Assembly (NCBI RefSeq): GCF_024166365.1
Contig: NC_064827.1
Location: forward strand, 47,768,635-47,832,634
DNA: 64,000 nt
Direction: 5' to 3'
From: Elephas maximus indicus
Lineage: Eukaryota; Chordata; Mammalia; Proboscidea; Elephantidae
Below the pieces are notes generated by a model. That model was not told where the DNA came from. It saw only the letters and a program-made list of their open reading frames with translations, and ran no database searches. The translations under genes and the position numbers were made by a program. Shown here in pieces: positions 29,526 through 41,260 of this stretch. Each line of letters begins with the position of its first letter. Position 1 is the first letter of the stretch.

Positions 29526-31694
29526 GGGCAAAGAGGCAGAACTTTGGAGAAATGAAAAATGTTTCATGTTGTTGAGATCCGAGACCCCAGAATAATTTCT
29601 TGTTTCTGGCCAAGAATCCCAGCACTGCAGCCTGCCTTGTGGCTCTGGCTGCAGAGAGGCAAGAGGGCCGAGGTGGAGCACTGTGCCTCCTCCTTTGGGT
29701 GACTTTCTTTCTAGGTCCTGAAACTTAGGCTGAGCAGGCTTTCGAGTGCCTCTCACCTCTTCGCCTCATCTTTCCAGCCTTACGGGTGACTGCGACAATA
29801 ACATTCAACTGGAATGTACCTGAAAGCATCTCGAAAGCTGGGCTCCAATTAGAGCCAGTGTAGGAAATTTTTTAGGAACCCAGGCTTCTGACTCCCAGCT
29901 GAGGCACTTTTGGGAACTTGTGCTCTGATATCTGTGCTCTCCACCCTCAAGCGTATGTCATTTCCCATGTGGGGAATAAACTTGGCCTCTGATACCTCAG
30001 CTCTGTCCCTGAGTCTGGGATAGTTGGCTGTTTAGGAGAAAAAGAAGGCTTTCTTCCCAGGATGTAGTTACCAGCAGGAAGGGGTCCCTATGTCTGAGTC
30101 AGTTTGGGCTGAGGGATTCTCTGTTCGAGCATGTTAAGTGCCCCCTTCGACTGGCTAAGACCCTCGGAGTCCTAATGACTCCTCCCCCACCCCAAACACA
30201 CACACCTTTCCGAGAACTTGGGTCTGTGCTCATCCTGTTCTGAGAAACGCTGACCAGTGGGTGGGAGCTGGCTCACATCTATTCTCAATAATAGCAATAG
30301 ATAGGAATACCCAGAGTGTGTGCACAGCTTCTCTACAGGGCCAAAGAAGGGCCACAAGACTTGCCCAAGATCTTACCGCTGTAAATGTCCAAGCCTGGAT
30401 CAGAATCTATGCCTCCCAGAGGGGAGACTGCATTTAGTTATCATCTTAATAAAAGCAATGTAGAAGATGAAGTAATCAGGCAGAGGTGGGGTGCAGCTTG
30501 GGGGACTGCCCTGTTAGAGCTTCCATTGTATGAATGGGCAAACTGAGCCTTGACTGGGTAAATAAATAGCTTAGAACCACCTACAAGAAAAGCCATCGGG
30601 TCAGTGCTTCTCAGTCAAAACTGAGTAGTAAACAAAAGAAAAGAATGGGGCAGGAGGAGGGAGGGTCCAGTGAGCTTGGTGCCTGGTCCCTCCTTGTCCT
30701 CTCTCCTGCATCTCCTCTCCCAGGCCTTTGCAGAGCTCCCAGAGTGGTCTTTGCTGTTTGGCCTCAGGAGAGGTGGATAATCTGCTCTCTTTGGAGTTCC
30801 CTGTCCCCTCATCAGCCCCGGACCTCCTCTCCGGAGAACCCCAACTCAGATTTCCAGCTCAGGCTAGAAGAGTTAGGCGGGCAGGAGCATTGTCGTCAGG
30901 GAGGCTGGGGTTCAGCAGCCAGCCCCTCCCAGGGTGAGGACAGGATTGGGAAGGCAGAATGGGGTGGATCTCAGCCCTGCCTGTCTCACTGAGAACCTGG
31001 AGTTGCTTCTCCCAGGTGTGGGCAGAGCAGAGCCCCAGCCATGGTTTTCTGGTGTGGAGGCTTTCAGCAACCCAGAGGTAAAATGTGAGAACCACAGCCT
31101 AGGAAAGCTTACCCCCTACCTCGCTCTCACCACTGTTAGCCAGAGCCGCCCCATGGGTGTCCCTGTCTCCTCCCTCCATTCTGCCCCCACTGCCAGCCTC
31201 ACCTTTCTGAGGCTGAGCTCCAGTCCCATGGGAGCAGACTTCTTGCCGTCTGCAGGAAAAGGCTCTTCACCTGATCCTCAGAACCCTCGTGACCCTGATG
31301 CCAACCTCTTCCCAGCCTCAGCTCCCATAGCTGCCCTTCCTGCACCCCTAGGCTCCAGCCAAACACACCACTTGCTGCTCCCCAGACACCCCCACACATT
31401 CCTATCACCATGCATTTGCTCTAATCATTCCCTCTCCAGGAACCACTCAACCCCATTTCATCCCTCTAAGGCCACTAGCTTTGTAGGAGCCCCATCATCT
31501 CTCTACTGGATCACAGCCCCAACCTCTTAAGAGGTCTCCATGTTTCCCTTAGTGCTCCCCTCCACAACAGTGTGACTCATCCAAGCATCAGTCAGAGAGG
31601 TCCAGACCTCAGGACCAGAGACTGCTCATTCCTAAGCAGTCCTTTCAAGGGTCTCTTAAGTATATCTGTACAATGTTTTCAAAAGTTCCCCTCC
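29526..31694. other. Unique intergenic DNA with weak MIR traces
   Basis: MIR-like words occur near 30340-30420 ('ACTTGCCCAAGATCTTACC') and 30510-30590. Frames up to 198 codons at 30645-31530 overlap on both strands and lack domains or exon signals. No gene called. Confidence 0.4.
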
Positions 31695-31751
31695 AAATGG
31701 TTGAATTGGTGTATGTTTTGTTATATATATTCCCAAAAAGAAAAAAAAAAA
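31695..31751 (+). mobile_element. Very short retroposed 3' end (57 bp) with target duplication
   Basis: 'AATGGTTGAATTGGTGTATG' with a TTTTGTTATATATATTCC-like tail and poly(A) matches the 3' end of the repeat at 45871-46195. TTCCCCTCC flanks it at 31686-31694 and 31752-31760. This tiny copy shows that the family ends are made by target-primed reverse transcription. Confidence 0.75.
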
Positions 31752-31760
31752 TTCCCCTCC

Positions 31761-32068
31761 CATGTAACACTGCAACTTTTCAGCAAAGCTTCATACAGTT
31801 GTCCAACCTTGTGTAAAGTGGAGCCTGCCCACACTTTCTCTGCCCTGTGCTCATAAAGAAAGAATGGTGCCCCACCATGGGACCACGTGCAGGAGTTATG
31901 GTGGTAGAGCTGAGAGCCACCGGAAGGACCATGTTGAGGACAACTCTACGGTGAGCAACTGTGGACAAAAACCACACAATCTACTCCTTTTCTGGCATAT
32001 TCAAGAAGGTTGTGACACTACAGTTGTCTACTCAGCCATCTTCCCCCTTCTTTGCTCATCAAAACAAA
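31761..32068. other. Unassigned sequence
   Basis: A 69-codon plus-strand frame (31864-32073) contains no recognised domain. I cannot say whether this is unique DNA or an old repeat. Confidence 0.3.
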
Positions 32069-32105
32069 AATAAAAACCTATTGCTGTCCAGTTGATTCCG
32101 ACTCT
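32069..32105 (-). mobile_element. AfroSINE 3' end remnant
   Basis: 'AAAACCTATTGCTGTCCAGTTGATTCCGACTC' (32072-32103) is the complement of an AfroSINE/RTE tail; nothing more of the SINE follows. Confidence 0.55.
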
Positions 32106-32919
32106 TTGCTCACAGCACCCTGACTTTGTCCAGCTTTCAGCTGGTCAAGTGCTTTAGAAGAAGTTTTGCCTCTTGTCTATCCCAAAGGGTTAGTCTTGAC
32201 TTGTCTAAGGTAAACATCACTCTTGCCAGTGATTGATTTAGAAACAGGCACAAAATCCATTCCTGGCCAATGAGACATCCAAGAAAGTCTCCTGGGGGCT
32301 TCTGAAGGGAAACATTGCTCTTAAAAAGAGGAAAAAAACAAACAAAAACATTGCCATTGAGTTGAAGTAGAATTGCCCCATGGAGTTTCCAAGGCTATAA
32401 CCTTTACGGAAGCAGACTGCCACATCTTTCTCCTGCAGATCCACTGGGTGGGTTCGAACTGCCAACCTTTCAGTTAGCAGCTGAGCACTTAACCACTGTG
32501 CCACCAGGGCTCCTATGGGGCAGTTCTATTCTGTCCTACTCTGTTCTGCTTTGTTGTTATGAGCTGAAATCAACTTGACAGCAATGGGTTTGGTTTTTAA
32601 AAAGAGACAGGGGAAGAGAAAAAGCCTTTTCATTTCCTACTTCTGGATGTTGTTTTTACATGACACCTGGAAGTATAGCAGCTGTGTTGGACCTGGAAGG
32701 GACCATCCTAAGAGAGCAAGCCAAGCTGCTGAGGACGGTAGAGCAGAAAGGTGGGGAGAACCTGGGTGTCTGATGACATCTCTGAGCCACTGACAGAGCC
32801 AACCCTGGAACCATTATACTTGTGGGCTCCTATCATTAGCGATAATAAATGTCCCTCAAGTTTAAGCCTCCTTTGGTTGGGCTTTCTGTTTCTTACAGCC
32901 AAATGCATCCTAACTGATA
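32106..32919 (+). mobile_element. MLT1-like solo LTR fossil, interrupted by composite AfroSINE
   Basis: 'ATTCCTGGCCAATGAGACATCC', 'GCTTCTGAAGGGAAACATTGC' and, after the SINE, 'ATGACATCTCTGAGCCACTGAC', with the end 'AGCCAAATGCATCCTAACTGATA', fit a MaLR/MLT1-type LTR. Old and decayed. The left end is not clear. Confidence 0.5.
32331..32596. mobile_element. Composite AfroSINE: full inverted copy plus direct tail
   Basis: 32331-32512 is an AfroSINE (long form) in minus orientation, including its 3' tail at the left and its head complement CACCAGGGCTCC at the right. It is fused to 32513-32596, a plus-orientation 3' half (TATGGGGCAGTTCTATTCTG to GGGTTTGG). One duplication, TTAAAAAGAG at 32321-32330 and 32597-32606, flanks the whole. 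The junction is the same as at 7866. Confidence 0.85.
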
Positions 32920-33204
32920 GAGAAGGTGATAAGAGAAAACTGATTCTTGGTTTGTTCCCTTTGAGACTGCCCTTGCCATTCTTATAAATAAATGTGGAGC
33001 TTAGAAGTTATATAGTTGTACCTCTTGCTTTACAGAAGATAGAAACCAAAGACCAGAAGGGACTTGCCATGGTTGCACATTGAGTTAACATCTTATACCC
33101 CAGCCCAGGGCTCCTCACCACACCATTGCTCTTTCCCACCTTCAAGTGCCTTAGCAGTAGCGCAGCTGACTGATTACAATCCCGATAAGCTCAAAGAACC
33201 AGTG

Positions 33205-33345
33205 GTGAGGGTGTACTAAGCACATTCACAAACATTAACTCTTTGGATCCTCACAACTGCTCTGGAGGCAGCAGGTTTCAGCTGCATTTTTCAGATGAGG
33301 AAACTGAGGTCTGAGAAGAGGAGATAGCTGGCTCAAGGTCACATG
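33205..33345 (-). mobile_element. MIR SINE
   Basis: 'TACTAAGCACATTCACAAACATT', 'TTTCAGATGAGGAAACTGAGG' and 'GCTGGCTCAAGGTCACATG' are reverse MIR. A weaker MIR trace lies at about 33005-33115. Confidence 0.8.
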
Positions 33346-33784
33346 ACCTTTGCATGGGGGGCACTGGCCTTCAAGGAAGGTCTAACCAAGTCCGCAACAG
33401 AAGGAATCCAAGTCTGAGGATTTGCTCTCCCTGGATATGGGAACCAGGAGACTTGTGTGTTACTTTTGACTGGAGCTCCCAGGGAGTCGACTCTCTTTGG
33501 GACTCTGAGCAGGGAGCATCTTCCAGATCATGCAAGGCTTCAAGATAATGTCTGTGAAGTGTGTAGATCTGGTTGCTTCAGCCCCTACAAAGTGGGGGGG
33601 GGGAGGTTAATATCAAAGCTGAGGGGGACTAGCTGTGGCTCAAAACAAGCCCTACCATCATGGGGCCATGCCTTCTGTCACCCCACCCTGGCCCTCTCTG
33701 CTTCAGCCAGCATTGGTCCCACAGAGGCAAAGCTGCAGCGGCAGGCCCATAGTTTACAGAACACCTGGGAGAGGCTGCAGGTAG

Positions 33785-33930
33785 CTGGGTAATTTCCAAA
33801 TTAATTGTCGGAGAAACCTAACAAAACAATCTACAGGCTAAGCGTCCTGGGCGCTCGGCAGTGAGACTGACAGCCTGGAATTCAGAGAGCACAATGCCGC
33901 AGAGACCACAGATGGGGGAGCCCTTCCTCC
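33785..33930. promoter_or_regulatory. Candidate conserved-looking regulatory patch
   Basis: Repeat-free sequence with GGTAATTTCC and CCAAATTAATTGTC (overlapping ATTA/TAAT cores, 33790-33809), then 'CCTAACAAAACAATCTACAGG', which holds a forkhead-like ACAAAACA core. Position is about 8.6 kb downstream of the FOXE1 stop. Suggestive only. Confidence 0.25.
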
Positions 33931-34419
33931 TTGAGGGGAGGAGGTTGACTTCCTTCCAACAGGGACCTGCCCAGGCCTGTAGCTAGCTGATAGAGAGAAA
34001 AACTCCAGGACTGAAGTTGCTTTCCACCCAAATCCCCAAACTAAGATTCATAATTCCTGAAACACTACTGAGTGGTTGGCTGGCCCAGTGTCCTCACAGA
34101 TACCTCGTTTCTCAGCAAGAGGCTTTCCATCCTCATTTTGAAGAGTTCCTCCTGAATCCTCCTCAGGAAACCTGGCTGTCCCTGCTGCCCTCTGCAGACT
34201 ATAAATGCATGAGCCTGGTGTCGGTGATGATACTATGAATTAGTCGCATTTCACCTTTGTTTGGTACTTTGCAGTTTTCAGAGAGGCTGCCTGCATTCTT
34301 GACAAGAGTGCTGGCTCAGGTCCTGGCTCTGATACTCAGAGAAGCCTCTGCCTCAGCTTCCCCAGCTATCGACTGGTCACAACACTACCTTCCCTCTCTA
34401 ATACCAATCATAATAGCTG
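33931..34419. other. Unique intergenic DNA
   Basis: No element recognised. Confidence 0.35.
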
Positions 34420-34560
34420 ACATTCAGTGAGCTATGTAGCAGGCACTGTGCTAGTGCTTGTCATGGATTATCATACTCAGTTCCCACATATTCACCTAGA
34501 AGGTAGTTACTGTGAATTAAGAAATGGTGGAGCAGCATTTCAATCCAGGCAGTCTGGGTT
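34420..34560 (-). mobile_element. MIR SINE
   Basis: 'GTAGCAGGCACTGTGCTAGTGC', 'CACCTAGAAGGTAGTTACTG' and 'CATTTCAATCCAGGCAGTC' are reverse MIR. Confidence 0.75.
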
Positions 34561-34599
34561 CAGAACTTCCCAGTAGCAGTAGTTTGCATTATGGAGGGC

Positions 34600-34740
34600 C
34601 TTCTGGTTCTCAGAGAGGCACTGGCTACAAGTTGGAAGACCTAGGATCTTGTCCCAGTGTAGCCACCGACTCTGTGTGTGACTTTGGGTGAGTCCTTTCC
34701 CTTCAGCAGTCTCATCTGTTCAATGCATGGGTGTGTGCGG
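34600..34740 (+). mobile_element. MIR SINE
   Basis: 'AGTTGGAAGACCTAGGATC', 'TGTGTGACTTTGGGTGAGTCC' and 'CAGTCTCATCTGTTCAATG' fit a forward MIR core. Confidence 0.65.
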
Positions 34741-34849
34741 CTGGGGCGGCGGGGGACAGATGGTCCCTAATGCCTCTTTACAAGTCTAGTCTCCTTCCCC
34801 TGAATATCATGAGGATTCAATGGCATAATGGATGTGAAGGTTTTCATGA

Positions 34850-35060
34850 ACTATAGCTTATCATTTTCAAGGCCCTTCCGTTTTATTATCTCATGAAATC
34901 CTCACAACCACCCCAAAGCGAGTGAGATGGGGAGGTTTTACTATAGTCATTGTTATACCTGGGGAACTGAAGCCCCAAAATGAGTCACTCAGAAAGTAGA
35001 GTTGAGCCCAGACTGGACCTGGGCTCTGAGGCTCTGACCAGTGCTCTTGCTGTTACACCG
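34850..35060 (-). mobile_element. MIR SINE
   Basis: 'ATCTCATGAAATCCTCACAACC', 'CTGGGGAACTGAAGCCCC' and 'GTTGAGCCCAGACTGGACC' are reverse MIR. Three MIRs lie in this 640-bp stretch. Confidence 0.75.
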
Positions 35061-35471
35061 TATAAATGTTTGTAAATGAATGAAAGCCCACAGTGCCCAC
35101 CCGCTGCTGTGCCAGGCATAGTGACTTGCCTGCAGTGGATGCCCAGAGTACTGCAGACCTAGGAAAATGGTTTGGTAGGAAAAAGCTTGAGCATCATCAG
35201 CCCCACCTTGGATCCTCAGCCCGGGGTTCAGGGGGCCTTAGGACTGCCACCCACCCAGATCTGGCCTCTATCTTCTAGGCTGTTCAGATCTAGGGTGCCC
35301 AGGGATAACCTGGTTCTGTAGGTTGCCCCCAGGCCCCAGTCCTCTGTCCACCACCTATTGTGTATAACTTTTAGGCAGAGCACTGATGGTTGTCTTGTGT
35401 CTGATGTGCCCTGGGGCCCCAGACCTCATACCCCGTCTCACCCACCCTGCCTGTTCCACATAATCTAGGGG

Positions 35472-35998
35472 TGTGGTAGGCAGCTTCTCACATGGCTCCC
35501 AGTGGGCCCTGCCTCCTGGTATTCATACCCTGTGTGATCCCCTCACTTTGAGTATAGGCTGGATCTAGTGGCTTGCTTCTAGGAATAGGATATGGCAAAA
35601 GTGATAGGATGTCCCTTCCGTGATTAAGTTATAAAGACTGTGACTTCCGTCTTGCTAGCACTCTCTTTTTTGCCCTCTCACTTGCTTGCTGTAATGAAGC
35701 TAGCTGCCATATCGTGAGCTGCTCTGGGGAGAAGCCCATATGATAAGGAACTGAGGCTGTACTTGTCCAACAGCCTGCAAAGAACTGAATCCTGCCAACC
35801 ACCACGTGAGCGAGCTAGGAAGCAGATCCTTCCTATTTGCATCTTGAAATGACTGAAGCTTCTAGGAAACCCTGAAGCAGAGGACCCAGCTAAGCCATGC
35901 CCAGGTTCCTGACCTTATTCCTGAGATAATCAGTGTTGTTGTTTTAAACCACTAAGCTTTAGGGTAGTTTGTTATACAGCAATAGATAACTTATACAC
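35472..35998 (+). mobile_element. MLT1-type solo LTR fossil
   Basis: It starts TGTGGTAGGCAGCTTCTCAC and ends 'GGGTAGTTTGTTATACAGC' and AATAGATAACTTATACA(C), the classic MLT1 LTR form. A perfect 5-bp target duplication AGGGG (35467-35471, 35999-36003) flanks it. No interior is present, so it is a solo LTR. Mammal-wide family, hence old. Confidence 0.85.
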
Positions 35999-36003
35999 AG
36001 GGG

Positions 36004-36959
36004 ACACTCTCACTTACACCATAATCTTATGCCAGGCTACCCCAGCTCAGCCAGAAGGGGTGGTCTGGGTTCTTCTGCCAGGTCAGCAAAGACTAGAAAA
36101 AGGGACCCTGAAGCTGGAGGATCCCCCCAGGCTTGTGCACAGCTGATACTTAGGGGGGCGAGAAGTCTAAGGAGTCCTCCTGAGGTGACAGAGGAAGGAG
36201 GATGGGGAAGCTGACCCCCAAGGGGCCTGGATCTGTACACAGGCCACTGGTTACCCTGCCAGGTGACACTGAGTATTTCACTACATCCATGAAGGGGATC
36301 CAAGTTTCAAATATCCAAATCCATCTTGCAGCCTTTTTTAAAAATAACTATTAAGTACAGCATTTATAAATGCAGATTCAACCCACTTTTCTTTTGGTCT
36401 TTAAGCCCAACATTAAGGTTAGAGTTAACTGCACCCAAAGGGAAGTATTATCTATTACAACCTGAAGCGAGAGGCTTACCTGTGGAGAGAGCATCCAGCC
36501 CCAATCTGGGCTGAAGTTTTCTTGCAATTATGTAAGTGACTTCTGCCCCAAACTGTTGGGACACTGCTTCTGAGAGAGGTAGTATTTCCTAGCATTCTCT
36601 TCTTCTGCATATTCAGAGCAAATGAGTATGCTCTAAGGGAGATACAGACACTCCCTGACCCCGTGACAGGATTTTTCTGACTGTGCCATGGAAAAAGTAG
36701 GCAAGGTCTGCCATATTTTTAAGGACAGCTGTGAGTTCAAAAAGAAGATAGAACAGGGATAGGCTGAGGGAGCCAGGATGCATAGCAGCCTGCATGAAAA
36801 AGGCTTAGCTGAATCTTAACTCTCTATGAGTCAGAAGCGTCACGAGGCTGCCATAATAATGAATTTTATTTGAGGCTGCATTAAAAGAAGTAGAGTGCCC
36901 AGAGTAAGGAGGCGATGATCCTGCCTGATTTTGCTCTGTTCAGAGTGCCTGGATTGCAC
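36004..36959. other. Unique intergenic DNA
   Basis: No gene or repeat recognised. Confidence 0.4.
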
Positions 36960-37135
36960 CTGAGCTTTACACTTATTTTTTTTTTTTTTTTGAGGTAAAT
37001 ATATAGATAAGAAAATATTTGCCATTTCTACGATCTTCGCATGTACAGTTCAGTGACATTAATTATGTTCTCATGTTGTTCAACCATCACCATTAACTAT
37101 TCCCGATTTTTTCCATCACCCTTAACAGAACGATC
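36960..37135 (-). mobile_element. L1-type 3' UTR repeat, minus copy
   Basis: A T run followed by 'GGTAAATATATAGATAAG', 'CATGTACAGTTCAGTGACATT' and 'GTTGTTCAACCATCACC' is the complement of an old L1 3' end. A similar piece lies at 60785-60888. Confidence 0.6.
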
Positions 37136-38269
37136 TGCACACTTTTGGAGGGATATTGATTAACTGGAATGTACCAAGAGAAGGCAGTCAGGCTGGGGAA
37201 GGAGCTGCAGCCTACGTCCTAAGGGGCAGTTAGAAGACTTAGGCTTGTGTAGCCTGAAGAAAGTCAGAAGGGGAACATTTCCCTTCCTTCAAGTCTCTGA
37301 GGAGCTGTCAGGACGAAGGGAGAAGAAGGGGGCAGAAATAGGACCAATGCTATGGTGCATTAGATTTCACTCAATTAAAGGAAGAAGTTTCAAATAGTCG
37401 GGGCATCCAATGGGGGAACTGGCTACCTCAGGCAGTAGTAAGTTCCCCATTTTGGAGAAGTATCCAAACAGAGTTGAAAAAGCAGTCAGTGTGGAGATGT
37501 TGTAAGGAAATCCACTCACTGGGTGGGGGTTGGGTCCAAATGACTATTGAAGACTCTCCCAGTCCTAAGTCTCTGGGATACCAGGTACCCACAGAAGACT
37601 AATCCACATCCACATCCACATTTCTTGGTTCCAAACAATAAAATATGACCCTGAATAATTAAGCAGTAGCAGGAATGTATTTGAAGGCTATGGGGTAGCT
37701 CAAAGAACTGGAGGGAAAGCTGAGGATTCAGGTCTTGGGAAGGACAGGATTCAAGAAGTAGCTAAGACCCAGGTCCCAAGAGCTAGTGCCTGAGCTCTTC
37801 TGGGTGCCAGTCACAGAGTTGCTCAGCTCACAGTTCAAATTCCAGGAGGCCTGTCTGACTGATCTCACCAGTGTCACCTACCCCCTTAACTGGTAGGGGG
37901 CAGGGCACTTTGACAAACAGAGTTCCATCATGACCACACCCAATGAAGGAGGGGTGACTTCCCCAAAGCAAACTCATGAAGATGCTATCAGAAGAAAGGG
38001 CTGCTGTGCTGGTGTAATAAGGGGATCTGAGTCTTGCTTTTGCCAGCTTAAGTCAGCAGAAAGTTGTCAATATGAATCTAAAGGCTGTTTCTCCAGTCTT
38101 TTCCATTGCAGTGAGAGCCATGATTTCCTTGATCCTATAAAAGGCACACAAACTGTATCAAGGTCAAGGCCCTGGGTTACATTGACACTTTGAGATATAG
38201 GTACAGATAACTCTGTGAAAGGGCACTGGGACTTCTGTTCCCACCAGCTGAAAAGATCCAAATGCCATT
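37136..38269. other. Unique intergenic DNA
   Basis: No gene or repeat recognised. Confidence 0.4.
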
Positions 38270-38762
38270 AAAGAAATTTCCAATAGAAATAGCTAAAATA
38301 GCTAGATAAAACATCTTTTAGAATGCATTGCTGAGTGAGCAAAAAAGTTTTTTAAAAAATCCGTAGAGGCCTAAAATGAAATAAAAGCAGGAATTCAGGG
38401 AGATGAGAAAACCCTAATGGTAGATCATTCCTGGAAGATAGCTGCCAAATCCAAGTGGACTAGAGCTGTTTTGTAGCATCTGGAGGCACTGGAGGCAAGG
38501 AATAGAAATCTAGAGCCTACCCAAGATGGAGAATCTAAGAGAAAAGTATTGGAATTCCTAGAAGGATAAAAAAAAAAAAAAAAAAAAGATATACACTCAA
38601 GATAATGGTGAATGAAAATAAACCCATTGCACAGAAGGAGGCATTAAGGAAATTTGCCTTTTTCAACATTGGCACTGGGTAGAGGAGGGAAAAGGCATCC
38701 CAAAGATCCTCAACATAAGCCATCCTCACACCTGTTTTTGGCCTAAATTAATCTACCTTTGC
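38270..38762 (+). mobile_element. Possible old L1 5' UTR-like sequence
   Basis: 'AAGAAATTTCCAATAGAAATAGC', 'GAAATAAAAGCAGGAATTCAGG' and a poly(A) tract at 38568-38587 resemble old L1 5' regions in the genome background. Weak recognition; could be unique DNA. Confidence 0.25.
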
Positions 38763-38773
38763 AGCCCAAACCA

Positions 38774-38987
38774 ACCAAACAAACCCACTACTTTTGAGTC
38801 AATTCCGACTCATAGCAACCTTATAAGACAGAGTAGAACTGCCTCATAGGGTTTCCAAGACTCTAAATCTTTGAGGAAGCAGATTGCCACATCATTCTCT
38901 TGTAGAGAAGCTGGTGGGTTCGAATCGCCGACCCTTCAGTTAGCAGCCAAGCACTTAACCCCTGTGCCACCAGGGCACCTTCATCGA
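38774..38987 (-). mobile_element. AfroSINE, long form, with 11-bp target duplication
   Basis: Tail complement CCAAACAAACCCACTACTTT, long-form middle 'AAATCTTTGAGGAAGCAGAT', head complement CCACCAGGGCACC. The flanks AGCCCAAACCA at 38763-38773 and 38988-38998 are identical. Confidence 0.94.
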
Positions 38988-39045
38988 AGCCCAAACCATC
39001 TCAATTAGAGAAATTAAAGTGGTTTCAGGTTAGTAATACCTCCAA

Positions 39046-39283
39046 GCCAGCACTTCCCAGTATTTTTTTTTTTTTTTACATTATGACACACATAGGAAAT
39101 AATATTTATACAGAACAATGGTTAAGTAGACAAATTTGCTTGGGGCCAGAGATAACTCATACAAGACCTCTGGCCACCCTAGGCTACACCTAGCCATCCC
39201 GAGAAACCGAGCAGGTTAATATCTCAGCATACTTGTGATTCATTCACAGCGATCCAGAGTGCCACAGGCTGCAAAGATCTGTT
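39046..39283. mobile_element. hAT-like non-autonomous DNA transposon remnant
   Basis: The left end CAGCACTTCCCAG and right-end GCCACAGGCTGCAAAGATCTG are related inverted ends. The interior has 'ATTATGACACACATAGGAAAT' and 'CCTCTGGCCACCCTAGGCTAC', a mammal-wide MER-class element. Family name uncertain. Confidence 0.5.
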
Positions 39284-39524
39284 TCTCCCTGGAAAAAAGC
39301 AATTTAAAGACAAAACTTAATATTATTAAGATGTCAGTACTACCCAAAGTGATCTATAGATTCAATGCAATCCCAATCAAAATCCCAACAGCCTTCTTTA
39401 CAGAAAAAGAAAAACATCCTCAACTTTATGTGGAATAGCAAGAAGCCCTGAATAACTAAAACAATGTTGAAAGAGAAGAACAAAGTAGGAAGGCTCACAC
39501 CTTCTGATTTTAAAACATACTACA

Positions 39525-39695
39525 ACAAAAACAAAAAAAACCTAAACTTGTTGCTGTCAGGTCAATTCTGACTCATAGCAGCCCTATACACAGAGTAGAA
39601 CTGCCCATAAGGTTTCCAAGGCGCAGCTGGTGGATTCAAACTACTGACCTTTTAGTTAGCAGCTGAGCTCTTAACCACTGTGCCACCAAGGCTCC
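39525..39695 (-). mobile_element. AfroSINE inserted in L1M
   Basis: Short-form copy flanked by AAAACATACTA at 39512-39522 and 39696-39706. The tail complement is at the left and the head complement CCACCAAGGCTCC at the right. Confidence 0.93.
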
Positions 39696-40560
39696 AAAAC
39701 ATACTATACAGCTACAGTAATCAAAAGAGCCTAGTGCTGGTACAACAGTAGACACATAGACCAATGGAATAGAATTGGAATAAGCCCACATATCTATGGT
39801 CAACTGATTTTTGTTAAGGGTGCTAAGTCCATTCAATGGGGAAAGAAGAGTCTCTTTGATAAATGGTGCCGTGAAAATTGGATTTCCACATGGAGAAAAA
39901 TGAAACAGGATCCATGCCTCACACCACACACAAAAACAAATTCAAAATGGATTAAGGACCTAAATGTGCAAACTAAAACCATAAAATTCTTAGAACAAGC
40001 AGGAACTACACAGTCAGGCCTAGCTTTCAACAATGGATTATCTATTATAATAACAAAAGCACAAACGGCAAAAGACAAATAAATGGAACCTCATAAAAAT
40101 TAAAAACTTTTGTTCATCCAAAGGCTTACCAAAAAAGTGAAAAGACAAGCTACCAGCTGGGAGACTATCTTCAGAAACCATGTATCTGACAGGAATCTAA
40201 TAACCAAAAAATATATAAAACTGTGACAACAACAAAAAGACAACTCAATCATAAAATGGGCAAAGGACTTAATAGACATTTCACCAAAGAGGACATTCAA
40301 ATGGCCACCAAATATATGAAAAGATGCTCAGCATCACTAGCCATCAGAGAGATGCAAATCAAAACCACAATGAGGTATTATTTCACTCCCACTAGGATGG
40401 CTAAGATTTAAAAAAAAGAAAGAAAGAAAATAACAAATGTTGGCAAGAATGTGGGGAAATTGGAACCCTTTACCCATGGCTGGTGGGAATGCAAAATGTA
40501 CAGCTATTGTGGAGAACAGTGTGGCAGTTCCTCAAAAAAACTGAAAATAGAACTACCATA

Positions 40561-40722
40561 AACCAAAAAGAAATCTAAACCCATTGCTGTGGAGTCAATT
40601 CCAACTTATAGCAACCCTACAGGACAGAGTAGAACTGACCCATGCAGTTTCCAAGGAGCAGCTGGTGGATTCAAACTGCCAACCTTTCAACTAGCAGCCG
40701 TAAGGTTAAACACTCAGCCACC
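40561..40722 (-). mobile_element. AfroSINE inserted in L1M
   Basis: Short-form copy flanked by a perfect 12-bp duplication AGAACTACCATA (40549-40560, 40723-40734). Confidence 0.93.
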
Positions 40723-41260
40723 AGAACTACCATATAATTCAGGAATTCTACTCCTAGATATATACCCAAAAGACTTGAAACCGGAGACGCAAAAAGAGAC
40801 TTGTACACCAGTGTTCATTGCAGCGCTATTCATAATAGCCAAGAGGTATAGACAATCTAAGATGCCCATCAACAGACGAATGGATAAACAAAGTGTTGTA
40901 CCTACATACAATGGAATACCACTCAACCAGTAAAAGAAATGAAGTCTTGATACATGCCACAGTATGGATGGAACTTGAAGACATTATGCTAAGTGAAATA
41001 AGCCAGTCACAAAAGAATAAATATTATATGACCTCTCTTATATAAAAAGACAAGAAAGGCAAATGTATAGAAATCAAAGTTTATTAGGATTTACCAGGTG
41101 TGGGAGGAGTGGGGAAAGGAGGTTAACAGTGATGGAAAAATCACATTGATTAAGGGTAGGGTTCCATAGCTGATTAATGTAATTTTTGTCAATAAGTTGT
41201 ACACTTGTAAAAAGTTGAACCGGCAAAAGTTGTGTGATAAGATATATTTACAGCAACAAC

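Larger units (their letters stand above)
39284..41260 (+). mobile_element. Old L1M, ORF2 C-terminal region and 3' UTR, split by two AfroSINEs
   Basis: Continuous L1 ORF2-type text includes 'TCAATGCAATCCCAATCAAAATC', 'AAATGGATTAAGGACCTAAATG' and 'GGTGGGAATGCAAAATGTAC', with an L1MA-like 3' part ending 'GTTGTACACTTGTAAAAAG' and a CAACAACAAA tail. Many stops and frameshifts. The AfroSINEs at 39525-39695 and 40561-40722 interrupt it; both have duplications of L1 sequence. Confidence 0.88.

Noticed and set aside
30645-31530. Frames of 115 and 198 codons on the + strand
   Set aside because: Low-complexity Ser/Pro-rich translations without domains, overlapped by frames on the other strand. No splice or start context supports a gene.
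31864-32073. Possible small gene or pseudogene (69 codons)
   Set aside because: No recognised domain and no retrocopy hallmarks; left as unassigned.
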